From JBKBUF01 sp046290815 (GTDB taxonomy: Bacteria > Bacteroidota > Bacteroidia > Cytophagales > Cytophagaceae): DNA of 64,000 nt. The stretch covers positions 1-64,000 of the forward strand of contig JBKBUF010000023.1 of NCBI GenBank assembly GCA_046290815.1, in the 5' to 3' direction. Below the pieces are notes generated by a model, which had not been told where the DNA came from, did no database searches, and worked only from the letters and a program-made list of their open reading frames with translations. Position 1 is the first letter of the stretch. Each line of letters opens with the position of its first letter. This document shows, one piece after another, positions 16,245 through 24,694 of the stretch. A program made the translations under genes and the position numbers.

Positions 16245-18113
16245 TTGAATCAGGCTTTCTTTTTATATCACCCCGCACTTAAGGAAATACTTATTCGCCT
16301 CGCCATGCTATTGGTCTTGGTTATGATGTATGTAAGTCCGCTTTCTTTATATGCTCAGGTGGAATTAGGTGAAGAGGATGAATATTTTCTTAACGATTAT
16401 CTGGAAATTCTGGAGGATCCAACCTGCAATTTGACCATTGATCAAGTATCATCTCCTGAAGTGTCATCTGCTTTTATAAAAAACCAGGGTGTTTCAATCA
16501 ATACAAATCTGGAGTCGGTTTATTGGTTAAAATTTACTCTAAGACCGTCTTCAAAGGATGATTATTCAAGGAACTGGCTGATCGAAGCTTATGACTTTAA
16601 AATTGACAGTATTACTTTTTATTACCCACAGGGTTCCGGAGGGTATAAAACTGTTTCTACAGGGGATGTCTTTGACTTTAAAAGTAAGTTTTTCAATCAT
16701 AAAAATTTCCAGTTTGTACTTCCCTCCATCAAAGAAGAAACAACTTTTTATCTCCGTGTAAAATCGGAACAATATGTTGCTTTCATTTTTGTATTACGAA
16801 CCTTCCAGAGGTTTACCAATTATGCGCTGATGGAGTATTATTTTCTGGGTTTTTTCTATGGTATTATTATAATTATAGCTCTATTCAACCTGTTTCTTTT
16901 TCTCTCCGTTCGAGATAAGGCTTACCTCTATTATGTTTTTTATGTTATCAGCATAGGGTTGTTTTCTGCGTCCATGGACGGGATGGCATTCCAGTTCCTA
17001 TGGCCAGAAAAGCCGGAACTAAATGAGTATCCCGTACCAATCTCCTCCTGGCTGCTGATTTTATCTGCTTTGTTTTATGTGAGAAGCTTCCTGCTTACCT
17101 ATAAAAATGACAGATTTTCAGACTATGCCATTTTGCTCCTTGCAGGTTTAAAGACATTGATATTTATAGCGGCCTTCACTATAGAGCCCGATTATCTATG
17201 GGTGCCTAAATTCGATATATTCTGCCTTTTCATTGTATTTCTCATCTCAATCAGGTCATTTATGAAAGGCTTCAAACCGGCAAGGTATTTTGTGCTGGCT
17301 TTCGCCTTTTTATTTACCGGGTTCTTTATTTTCATGCTTACTAACCAACGGATGATTGAGTCCAACTCATTTACCATTTATGCTGTAAGCTATGGAGCTG
17401 TTTTTGAGGTGGTGTTCTTATCTGTGGCCCTGGCTGACCGTATCCGTACCTTCAAGCAAGAAAAAGAGGAGGCACAGGAAGAAATGATCAAACAGCTTAA
17501 AGAAAAAGAACAACTGAAAGATAAACTCAATCTTGAACTGGAAGAAAAGGTAAAAGAGCGGACAGCCGAACTTCAGAAAGCAAACGAGGAAATTCAGAGA
17601 ATGAATTCATTGCTTTATGCCGACAAGCAAAAACTCGAAATCAATGTAAAGGATCTGTCTCAGGCAAGGGTAATGATGAAAGATGTCAGTTTTGAGGAGT
17701 TTAAAGCCATTTATCCTGATGATGAATCATGCTACAGATTCCTTGAAAGTCTGAAGTGGCAGGATGGTTTCCATTGTAAAGAATGTTCTAATACCAATTA
17801 TAGTCAGGGACCAATACCTTTTTCAAGAAGATGTTCCAAATGCAGTAATATTGAAGTTGTTACTGCAGATACCATCTTTTACAGACTTAAATTCCCGCTC
17901 ATTAAGGCATTTTATATGCTTTTCCTTATAGCCAATAGAAAAGAAATTACCATTGATGAATTGTCGGAAACTCTTGATTTGAGGAGACAAACCTGTTGGT
18001 CATTCAAGAAAAAAGTTATCAGCGCAATTGAGGGTCGGAAAAAGCCAAAAAATGCCAGCGACGGATGGAGCTATCTAATCATGAACCCTTCAGAAAGAAA
18101 ACTGCGGCATTAA
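16245..18113 (+). CDS. 7TMR-DISM sensor fused to an IS1595-type transposase zinc-ribbon/HTH region
   Basis: A 622-residue membrane protein. Segments in order: signal peptide (ending LYAQ), extracytoplasmic 7TMR-DISMED2-like beta domain (about 45-185), seven membrane helices of the 7TMR-DISM type (about 195-400), a coiled coil (about 405-480), then about 483-600 a region like the N-terminal part of IS1595-family transposases. That part has FEEFKAIYPDDESC, a zinc ribbon with C511/C514 and C530/C533, a TIFYRLKFPL element and an HTH-like ELSETLDLRRQTCWSFKKK. No DDE nuclease core follows. The usual kinase or cyclase output is replaced by this likely nucleic-acid-binding module. The start is uncertain: TTG 16245 keeps basic residues before the signal core, while ATG 16305 would remove them. 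Confidence 0.85.
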   Translation: MNQAFFLYHPALKEILIRLAMLLVLVMMYVSPLSLYAQVELGEEDEYFLNDYLEILEDPTCNLTIDQVSSPEVSSAFIKNQGVSINTNLESVYWLKFTLRPSSKDDYSRNWLIEAYDFKIDSITFYYPQGSGGYKTVSTGDVFDFKSKFFNHKNFQFVLPSIKEETTFYLRVKSEQYVAFIFVLRTFQRFTNYALMEYYFLGFFYGIIIIIALFNLFLFLSVRDKAYLYYVFYVISIGLFSASMDGMAFQFLWPEKPELNEYPVPISSWLLILSALFYVRSFLLTYKNDRFSDYAILLLAGLKTLIFIAAFTIEPDYLWVPKFDIFCLFIVFLISIRSFMKGFKPARYFVLAFAFLFTGFFIFMLTNQRMIESNSFTIYAVSYGAVFEVVFLSVALADRIRTFKQEKEEAQEEMIKQLKEKEQLKDKLNLELEEKVKERTAELQKANEEIQRMNSLLYADKQKLEINVKDLSQARVMMKDVSFEEFKAIYPDDESCYRFLESLKWQDGFHCKECSNTNYSQGPIPFSRRCSKCSNIEVVTADTIFYRLKFPLIKAFYMLFLIANRKEITIDELSETLDLRRQTCWSFKKKVISAIEGRKKPKNASDGWSYLIMNPSERKLRH

Positions 18114-18489
18114 TATTTCTTTCTTTTTTTTCACTTTTCTTATTTTATATTTTTTCCTAAAACGCTTGTATTATATTTGGATATTTGTACTTTTCTAATA
18201 AATCCATGTATCATTCCACAATGTTCTAATTGTTTGATAAAAAAATATTTTTTTAGTAGCTAAGCGTAATTTCCATTAAAATAGCATTTTTAGTAAATCA
18301 CTGATAATCATTAGAGTTTGGAAAAATATCATTTAGATCTATTGGTAGTTAAACGTAATAAAAAAATTTACAATCAATTGATTATCAATTATTTATGCAA
18401 AATTTTTTCTCTAAACTGTTTGTTTTTCCCTTAAATCCGTATTACCTTCATAATAACCGAAACAAGAAACTTCCACAAAAATTGAATTT
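18114..18489. other. 376-bp AT-rich non-coding region with repeats
   Basis: No gene is seen. It holds an imperfect direct repeat AG(C/T)TAA(G/A)CGTAAT at about 18257-18270 and 18347-18359, and a perfect 7+1+7 palindrome AATTGAT-T-ATCAATT at 18376-18390. A candidate promoter follows (18419-18450). It probably contains the 3' end region of the 7TM gene and the control region of the TIM-barrel gene. Confidence 0.6.
18419..18450 (+). promoter_or_regulatory. Candidate Bacteroidota promoter for the TIM-barrel gene
   Basis: TTTG at 18419-18422, a 20-base spacer, and TACCTTCA at 18443-18450 (six of eight positions of TAnnTTTG, counting the free ones). Predicted start of transcription is about 35 bases before the ATG at 18490. 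Confidence 0.35.
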
Positions 18490-19386
18490 ATGCAAGTTAG
18501 ATTTACATATCCTTTGAACCACTCAGTTGATAATCTTGCTGATTTTCTGTCTAAGCTTAAAGAAGCCGGATACGATGGAGTGGAAATGCAGCTTCCTAAA
18601 GAGAAAGTAGAGAAGTTTATATTAAAACATGTATTAAAGGATTTGAATCTTTTATTTGTGGCTACAATAAAGCTCGAATACAATACTTTTGAAGAATACT
18701 TTACAGCATATATAAATGCTCTGAATGATTTGCAGGAGTTTGAGCCGGTGGCTATCAACTCGGTAACAGGCAAGAGCTGGTTTTCTTTTGAGCAAAATTG
18801 CAGACTTATTGAAGAAGCGGCATTGTTTGCAGTGAAAACAGGTATAAAGGTATACCACAAGGCGGACAGAAATGGTTTTGCTTTCCATCCTGCAGTAGTT
18901 GGTAATTATATCAAAACATTCGCAAATCTTGAGTTTACTTCAGACTTTTCAGAATGGGTAATAGCTTCGGGTATGGAACCTAACAGGTTTAAAAACCTGT
19001 GCGGAGACATTTCTTTTTCTCATATTAACTGTAAAATTGCCGATACAAATACTGCTCAGATATCTGATCCAAGAGCACCTGAATTTTCAGGCTTGATGGA
19101 GCAATATATTAAATCCTGGGAGGAAATAGTTGCGAATGCCTGCAGAACTGAAAAAGCTCTTGTGACTATAAATACAGCTTTTGATCAAGCATGTGCTCCA
19201 AAATTACCTTACAGCAATATGCCTGTATCCAATGCCTGGGATATTAATCTTTACCTTTTAAAGACATTGTCAGAGGCTTTTGCGAAATACGCTGCAAAAG
19301 CAGAACAAACTCAAAAGGTTAAAGTGGAATTAAAAGAAGAAGAAAAATCTATACTCGTAAAAATGGAAAGACATCAGTTAAACTAA
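18490..19386 (+). CDS. TIM-barrel, sugar-isomerase/AP-endonuclease-2-like protein
   Basis: A 298-residue cytoplasmic protein with the opening of the xylose-isomerase-like TIM barrel: an N-terminal strand, then LKEAGYDGVEMQLP, and later FAVKTGIKVYHKADRNG, FTSDFSEWV and FSHINCKIAD. The fold assignment rests on this pattern and on probable metal-ligand residues (E34-like, H, D) that I cannot align securely. The final 35 residues are a charged helix. It stands alone, with its own promoter region and a terminator overlapping its stop. The substrate is unknown. Confidence 0.6.
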   Translation: MQVRFTYPLNHSVDNLADFLSKLKEAGYDGVEMQLPKEKVEKFILKHVLKDLNLLFVATIKLEYNTFEEYFTAYINALNDLQEFEPVAINSVTGKSWFSFEQNCRLIEEAALFAVKTGIKVYHKADRNGFAFHPAVVGNYIKTFANLEFTSDFSEWVIASGMEPNRFKNLCGDISFSHINCKIADTNTAQISDPRAPEFSGLMEQYIKSWEEIVANACRTEKALVTINTAFDQACAPKLPYSNMPVSNAWDINLYLLKTLSEAFAKYAAKAEQTQKVKVELKEEEKSILVKMERHQLN

Positions 19387-19401
19387 TTAACTGATGTCTT
19401 T
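19367..19401. terminator. Perfect 15-bp hairpin over the stop codon
   Basis: Arms 19367-19381 and 19387-19401 are exact reverse complements (AAAGACATCAGTTAA), with a 5-base loop that includes the TAA stop of the TIM-barrel gene. T-rich sequence follows on both strands, so it can serve both this gene and the converging lipoprotein gene. Confidence 0.8.
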
Positions 19402-19422
19402 CCTTTAAAAAGCCACGCAAGA

Positions 19423-19998
19423 TTAATTTAATCCGCTTTTACTGATGATGATACCTGAAACTTTGGCTTCTTCAGGTAATGTTTCCTTCACCAGATTTCC
19501 GGGTAATGTGAGAGGGTCCAACAAAAATGTTAGTCCTAATCTTTCCACTCTTACTCCTGGGCCTTCTTCAGTGGATTCTATACTATCGATCAAATGATAT
19601 TTTTTGATGTCCGCAATAGTAGACCCTACGCCGATACCGGTTTTGGTTTTATAAGAAGGATCAGAAATTTTTATTCTGTAAATTCTACAATCTTTATTAC
19701 AAACAGGTTCAATTCTTAAGGCAGAAGAATCAGAATTGGTTTTTATAAAATAAGCCTGGTAGGATTGGCCATCCAAAGAATAGCTGGCTTGTCTTATCTT
19801 AGTTTTATTGTAAAAAGTATTGAGCTCTTCAATGGTCATGTCAATTTTTGCATAACCTGCCTGTTCTTTGGAAATTCTATATTCTTCTGAAACAGATTCT
19901 TCATTAAGGTCTAATACTGAACTACCGGATTGTTTTTGGGCATTTTCGCAGCCCACAAGAACGGCACCGATGATCAACAGGGACAAATATTTTTTCAT
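19423..19998 (-). CDS. Putative lipoprotein (191 aa)
   Basis: A 191-residue exported lipoprotein: a short signal peptide with lipobox LVGC (Cys17), followed by an acidic Ser-rich linker and a compact domain from about residue 45. A region GIGVGSTIADIKKYH resembles the small beta-alpha units of envelope proteins that bind other proteins, but I do not recognise a family. Two cysteines in CNKDC could form a disulfide. It converges with the TIM-barrel gene; no operon partner is seen. Confidence 0.75.
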   Translation of the reverse strand: MKKYLSLLIIGAVLVGCENAQKQSGSSVLDLNEESVSEEYRISKEQAGYAKIDMTIEELNTFYNKTKIRQASYSLDGQSYQAYFIKTNSDSSALRIEPVCNKDCRIYRIKISDPSYKTKTGIGVGSTIADIKKYHLIDSIESTEEGPGVRVERLGLTFLLDPLTLPGNLVKETLPEEAKVSGIIISKSGLN

Positions 19999-20167
19999 AT
20001 ACCCGACAGTAGTTAATTTTTGGAAGGATTATATTGATATTTAAGTATATACAACTTGTTTTAGATTTTATTGTTTAAAAGATCAGATTTAAACAAATGT
20101 AAAACGCAGAACATGAATTATTTATACGTCTAACCATAAAAAAGTTCTGACTATTTTACATTATAAA

Positions 20168-21055
20168 TTACACCTGGTCAAACAGGGGAGAAGACAGGTA
20201 CCTGTCTCCGCGGTCGCAAATTATGCAAACAACCACTGCTTTTTCAATATTTACGATTAATTTTTTTACAGCAGCAACCGCACCGCCACTGCTCATACCT
20301 GCAAAAATAGCTTCTTCCTTACTTAGCCTTCTGGCCATTTCTGTGGCTTCGGTCTGGGATACATCTATGGTCTGGTCAACCCTTTCCTTTTCGAAAATTT
20401 TGGGTAAATAAGCCTCCGGCCAGCGTCTGATTCCCGGAATTTGGGAACCTTCCACCGGTTGCACTCCTACAATCTGAATATTTTCATTTTTTTCTTTAAG
20501 AAATCTGGAAACACCCATAATGGTTCCTGTGGTACCCATAGATGACACAAAATGTGTAACCTCACCATTGGTATCTCTCCAGATTTCCGGACCCGTAGTA
20601 TAGTAATGTGCCATGTAATTGTCGGGATTCGAGAATTGATTAAGCATATAGTATCCACCGGAAGCGAATTTTTCATTGGCATAGTCAATTGCTCCTTCCA
20701 TTGATTTTTCTTCCGGTGTCAATATCACCTTTGCGCCGAATGCTTCCATCGTTTTTACCCTCTCCTTTGTGGCATTGGATGGCATGACTAATTCTATTTC
20801 CAGATTATATAACCTGGCGATCATAGCCAGAGCGATACCGGTATTTCCGCTGGTGGCTTCAATTAATTTCATTCCCGGCTTTAATTCTCCTCTTTCAAGC
20901 GCCCCTTTGATCATTCCCAACGCCGCTCTGTCTTTTACGCTACCGCCCGGATTATGTCCTTCCAACTTGGCATATACCTTTATACCCTTTTTATTAATAA
21001 CCCTGGTTAATTCTACTAAGGGAGTATTCCCTACAAATTCCAATAATGAAGCCAT
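20168..21055 (-). CDS. cysM: Cysteine synthase (O-acetylserine sulfhydrylase, CysM type)
   Basis: A 295-residue PLP enzyme making L-cysteine from O-acetylserine and sulfide (CysM types can also use thiosulfate). The PLP lysine is K41 in GGSVKDRAA, the substrate loop is TSGNTG, and the phosphate loop is GTTGTIMG. The short length and the IPGIRRWPEAYLP and DRGDRYLS segments fit CysM more than CysK. It lies 6 bases after cysE, so the two successive enzymes of cysteine synthesis form one operon, behind two ergothioneine genes. No terminator is obvious downstream. Confidence 0.93.
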   Translation of the reverse strand: MASLLEFVGNTPLVELTRVINKKGIKVYAKLEGHNPGGSVKDRAALGMIKGALERGELKPGMKLIEATSGNTGIALAMIARLYNLEIELVMPSNATKERVKTMEAFGAKVILTPEEKSMEGAIDYANEKFASGGYYMLNQFSNPDNYMAHYYTTGPEIWRDTNGEVTHFVSSMGTTGTIMGVSRFLKEKNENIQIVGVQPVEGSQIPGIRRWPEAYLPKIFEKERVDQTIDVSQTEATEMARRLSKEEAIFAGMSSGGAVAAVKKLIVNIEKAVVVCIICDRGDRYLSSPLFDQV

Positions 21056-21061
21056 ATAAAT

Positions 21062-21895
21062 TTAAATCGTTCCGGGTAAGTTTTTAATATCTTCCAGCTT
21101 GCCCAATTCTATCTGGGCTTTGTGGTATACTGTTGAGAAAGGTGGAATACTTTTGGTTAGCCATACATTTCCTCCTATAATACTGTGATGGCCAATGACA
21201 GTATCTGCGCCAAGAATGGTTGCCCCAGCATAGATCACAACATGGTCTTCTATAGTCGGGTGCCTTTTTTTGCTTGCCTGGTTTTTATTTACGCTCAATG
21301 CACCCAAAGTTACGCCCTGATATATTTTCACATGCTTGCCTATTACCGAAGTTTCTCCTATGACTATACCGGTTCCGTGGTCAATGCAAAAGTATGAATC
21401 TATTTTGGCGCCGGGATGTATGTCTACTCCTGTTTTGGCATGCGCAAATTCTGTAATGATCCTGGGTAATAGAGGAAGGTTAAGCTGATATAGCGCGTGC
21501 GCTATTCTGTACATGGCTATTGCAAAAAATCCCGGATAGGTACGGATTACCTCATATGCATCTTTCGCTGCAGGATCGCCGATAACAATGGCTTCCACGT
21601 CGGTTTTCAATTTGCTGTGAATTTCCGGTAGCAAATCAAGAAATCCATTCGTTAAAACTTCCGGCTTTTTATCAAGCATCCCTTGCATGCTTTTCAGAAG
21701 TGACAAAAGTTCGTTATTAAGTTCTTTATATCTTTTCTCAAATTCCTCAATGCCCTTGTACTGGACATGGGACAGCTCAGGAAACATAAACTCCAGATAT
21801 TTTATGAATAAATCACATATTTTCTCAGAAGCAGGGAAGGGCTTGGTCACTTTATGTGATAAAAATACCTTATTGATAAACTCACTTTTTAACAT
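21062..21895 (-). CDS. cysE: Serine O-acetyltransferase
   Basis: A 277-residue enzyme acetylating L-serine with acetyl-CoA, the first committed step to cysteine. The N-terminal half is helical; the C-terminal half is a left-handed beta helix of hexapeptide repeats with the catalytic His in DIHPGAKID and HGTGIVIGET, and the acetyl-CoA part GVTLGAL. Length and a long helical N-terminus match the Bacteroidota version sometimes named EpsC. It lies 57 bases downstream of egtD and 6 bases before cysM. The C-terminal Ile resembles the tail that in other species docks into cysteine synthase. Confidence 0.93.
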   Translation of the reverse strand: MLKSEFINKVFLSHKVTKPFPASEKICDLFIKYLEFMFPELSHVQYKGIEEFEKRYKELNNELLSLLKSMQGMLDKKPEVLTNGFLDLLPEIHSKLKTDVEAIVIGDPAAKDAYEVIRTYPGFFAIAMYRIAHALYQLNLPLLPRIITEFAHAKTGVDIHPGAKIDSYFCIDHGTGIVIGETSVIGKHVKIYQGVTLGALSVNKNQASKKRHPTIEDHVVIYAGATILGADTVIGHHSIIGGNVWLTKSIPPFSTVYHKAQIELGKLEDIKNLPGTI

Positions 21896-21952
21896 ATGCC
21901 AAAATTACAATTAAGGCAAGATTATAAAAATTAATGACGATAAAAACTGTTT

Positions 21953-22927
21953 TTATTTCTTTTCCCAAAGGCTGTCAGCAAAATACTGCTTTCCGTCAAG
22001 AAAATTTCCTGATACATTAAATCCGCAGACCTTGGCCAGTTCAGTGATTTCCTGCAACGAAAATTTTCTGGAAACCTCTGTGTGTATTGGTTCATAAGCG
22101 TTTAGTTTTATTTTAGCATCCCTAAAGGGTAAATAAATTTCTGTGTCTTTCTTGCTGAAGATATAACTATTCACCTCTCCGGAAACCGGATTGTATTCCG
22201 GAAAATATTCAAACAAGGATATATCGACATCTGCTTTTAGTTCATTTCGCATTCTGTGGAGAATATTCAATTGAAATTTATCTGTGATGCCCAACCTGTC
22301 TTTATAGGCTTTTAAAATCATACGTGGATCTTTCTTTAAATCAAATCCGATCAGCAGAAGGTCATGCCGATTCATACGCTTTCCGATTTCTGATAGGAAT
22401 TTTATAGTTTCATCCTTTCGGAAATTTCCAATGCTTGATCCTAGAAATAACACTATTTTCTTTCTTCCGTTTTCAGGAATAAAATTCAAAGCATTCAAAT
22501 AGTCGTCTGCAACAGGCACAATGTTAAGACCTGTAATTTCTGACGAAAGATTGTGATTAAGTTTTAACAAAGAGTTCTCTGAAATATCTACCGGGTAATA
22601 TGTGAAATCCGGTATTTTTGAATTTACGTATTCGAGAAGGATCCTTGTTTTGTAACCATCGCCAGCGCCTAATTCTATAATGTCAAAGTCATAATTATCC
22701 TTAACAAATTTGAGCATCAAGGCTTCCTTTTGGGTTTCCAGAATTTCATATTCACACCTGGTCAGATAATATTCCGGAAGTTGCATTATTTCCTGAAATA
22801 ATCTGTCACCCTCCTTATTGTAAAGGTATCTGGATGGTATACATTTAGGTTCTGATAGTAAACCTTCAATTACATCGTCCTGAAATTTTTTTATTAATTC
22901 TTCTGAATAATTTTCTATCCTTCTCAT
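21953..22927 (-). CDS. egtD: L-histidine N-alpha-methyltransferase
   Basis: A 324-residue SAM-dependent enzyme that adds three methyl groups to the amino group of histidine, giving hercynine for ergothioneine synthesis. The N-terminus YLYNKEGDRLFQEIMQLPEYY and the SAM-binding ELGAGDGYKT are characteristic, as are LFLGSSIGNF and DLKKDP. The C-terminal lobe has the histidine-binding EVSRKFS element. It starts 9 bases after egtB on the same strand, so the pair is an operon. Confidence 0.93.
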   Translation of the reverse strand: MRRIENYSEELIKKFQDDVIEGLLSEPKCIPSRYLYNKEGDRLFQEIMQLPEYYLTRCEYEILETQKEALMLKFVKDNYDFDIIELGAGDGYKTRILLEYVNSKIPDFTYYPVDISENSLLKLNHNLSSEITGLNIVPVADDYLNALNFIPENGRKKIVLFLGSSIGNFRKDETIKFLSEIGKRMNRHDLLLIGFDLKKDPRMILKAYKDRLGITDKFQLNILHRMRNELKADVDISLFEYFPEYNPVSGEVNSYIFSKKDTEIYLPFRDAKIKLNAYEPIHTEVSRKFSLQEITELAKVCGFNVSGNFLDGKQYFADSLWEKK

Positions 22928-22936
22928 ACTTCTATT

Positions 22937-24259
22937 TTACTCAATACTTTCTGCTAATCTGATCCCGCTGAACTGCCATCTCTTATCAGGATGGAAAAAA
23001 TTTCTGTAACTGTGTCTTATATGAGAGACAGGTGTTGCGAATGAACCCCCTCTTAAAACCATCTGGTTAATCATAAACTTGCTGTTGTATTCTCCGATAG
23101 CACCTGCATCTTTTTTGTAAAATGGATAGGGCAGAAATGCACTATTTGTCCACTCCCAAACATCTCCGAAAAACTGGAAATTTTTTCCTGCTTTTATGAT
23201 CGGTTCATAATTTTGGCTTTCCAGCAGGTTGTAACTTTTCTTAATCTTTAATGAGAATTTTCTTGCTGCCGCTTCCCATTCATGTTCTGTTGCAAGTCTT
23301 TTATTTTTCCATTTGGAAAATGCATCTGCCTCATAAAAGCTGACATGACAAACGGGAGCTTGCATATCAATTTTCTTAAATCCTCCCTGAAGTGAATAAT
23401 AAAACCAATAATTATCCTGCTTGTGCCAATACATAGGTGCTTTTATATTATTTTTATTCACCCATTCCCATCCTTCTTGCAGCCAATAGCGGAAATTTGT
23501 ATATCCCCCTGCTTCTATAAATTCAAGATATTCTTCATTGGTTATAAGTCTGTCCTGAATCTTGAAGGAATGTAAATATATTTTGTGATATCCTTTCTCT
23601 GCATCATAACAAAAATCTTCACCTGAATATCCGGTTTCATACAATCCTTCTTCTACTATATAAAAGCTACTCTCAGACTTCTCATATGCGGGTGATTTTT
23701 TTTTGTTTAAATACACGGGGAAAAGAGGGTTATGTCCCAAGATGTATTTGATATCCATCAGGAGAAGTTCCTGATGTTGTTGTTCATGATTTAATCCCAG
23801 GAGTACTAAATCAATAATCCCCTTATCCAATATTTTTTCCTGGTCCAGAAATGCCAGCATGTGCTCATCGACATGCTTTCTGTAATGGTATATTTCTTCC
23901 ACTGAAGGCCTGGTCATATGTCCTCTTTGTGCACGAAGAATTCGTCGACCAAAAGATTCATAATAACTATTGAAATGGTAATTATATTCTCTGTTAAATT
24001 CACGATAGTTCTTAAAAAATTTTTTAAGGATGAAATCTTCGAAAAACCAGGTAGTATGAGCTATATGCCATTTAGGCGGGCTTACATCTGTTATCGGTTG
24101 GATAACGTAATCTTCTGTCTTTAGCGGTGCACAGATCTCTTCAGTCTTTTGTCTGATGTTTAAATACTTTTGGCTTATATTAAGCAGCTTCCCAGATTCA
24201 TTTATTTTGTAAACTTCATTTTTTAAAAAATTCAATCTTTTCCCTGACCTTTTTTCCAT
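22937..24259 (-). CDS. egtB: Ergothioneine sulfoxide synthase
   Basis: A 440-residue non-heme iron enzyme joining hercynine to a cysteine thiol (gamma-glutamylcysteine or cysteine) with oxygen. An N-terminal DinB-like bundle carries the iron ligands: one His in WHIAHTTWFFE and two in HEQQHQE. The C-terminal half is a formylglycine-enzyme-like domain ending in RGGSFATP and RNFFHPDKRWQFSGIRLAE. ATG 24259 was chosen; a GTG 18 codons upstream (24313) is possible. No egtA, egtC or egtE is nearby, so the sulfoxide lyase must be encoded elsewhere. Confusion with OvoA is unlikely because no fused methyltransferase is present and egtD follows. Confidence 0.92.
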   Translation of the reverse strand: MEKRSGKRLNFLKNEVYKINESGKLLNISQKYLNIRQKTEEICAPLKTEDYVIQPITDVSPPKWHIAHTTWFFEDFILKKFFKNYREFNREYNYHFNSYYESFGRRILRAQRGHMTRPSVEEIYHYRKHVDEHMLAFLDQEKILDKGIIDLVLLGLNHEQQHQELLLMDIKYILGHNPLFPVYLNKKKSPAYEKSESSFYIVEEGLYETGYSGEDFCYDAEKGYHKIYLHSFKIQDRLITNEEYLEFIEAGGYTNFRYWLQEGWEWVNKNNIKAPMYWHKQDNYWFYYSLQGGFKKIDMQAPVCHVSFYEADAFSKWKNKRLATEHEWEAAARKFSLKIKKSYNLLESQNYEPIIKAGKNFQFFGDVWEWTNSAFLPYPFYKKDAGAIGEYNSKFMINQMVLRGGSFATPVSHIRHSYRNFFHPDKRWQFSGIRLAESIE

Positions 24260-24393
24260 ACCATTCCCCGCTGTTATTACCCTTCCAATATTTAGAACCA
24301 CGTGTTTTACCACATTGTTATATACCTGCTGAATTTCCTTTACAGGCTTATTGTTTTATTATAAAATAACATGGTTTCTTAATTACTATTAAT

Positions 24394-24627
24394 ATGACTG
24401 CAAATGTTTGTGGAAGGGAAAAAACTACCAGATGGATACTTGGTATAGTCTTATTCGTATTAGGGTTAATTATTACGGGGGTGGCAGGATGGATTTTAGG
24501 AATTTTAGGTATTATTTCAATTCTGACTGCACTGTTTTCATACTGCCCGGTAAACTACCTGGCAGGAAGGAATACCTGTAGTATTGCCGGACATGATGAA
24601 GGTTCATATACAAACAGGGATCTTTAA
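24394..24627 (+). CDS. Small membrane protein, DUF2892/YgaP-transmembrane type
   Basis: A 77-residue protein with two close membrane helices (about 14-33 and 35-48) and the motif FSYCPVNYLAGRNTC after the second helix, matching the inner-membrane DUF2892 domain (C-P-x-Y and N-T-C). In other bacteria this domain occurs alone or attached to a rhodanese. No rhodanese is next to it. It is divergent from egtB and ends in a hairpin terminator. Its two Cys could bind metal or sulfur, but this is not shown. Confidence 0.85.
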   Translation: MTANVCGREKTTRWILGIVLFVLGLIITGVAGWILGILGIISILTALFSYCPVNYLAGRNTCSIAGHDEGSYTNRDL

Positions 24628-24628
24628 A

Positions 24629-24678
24629 AAAAAGCTGTATCAGGTTGTCTTATTACAGGCTTGTTGATACAGCTTTTT
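24629..24678. terminator. Bidirectional hairpin terminator
   Basis: Arms AAAAAGCTGTATCA (24629-24642) and its exact reverse complement (24665-24678) form a 14-bp stem with a 22-base loop. A and T runs on either side make it work for both the DUF2892 gene and the converging thioredoxin-like gene. Confidence 0.8.
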
Positions 24679-24694
24679 AATTGTTAACTTGGGC

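Noticed and set aside
16245..18113. Insertion sequence of the IS1595 family.
   Set aside because: Only the zinc-ribbon/HTH part is present, in frame with the 7TM sensor. No DDE core, terminal inverted repeats or target duplication was seen.
22937..24259. Formylglycine-generating enzyme or gliding protein of the GldJ type.
   Set aside because: The N-terminal DinB-like part with HEQQHQE and the adjacent egtD gene identify EgtB.
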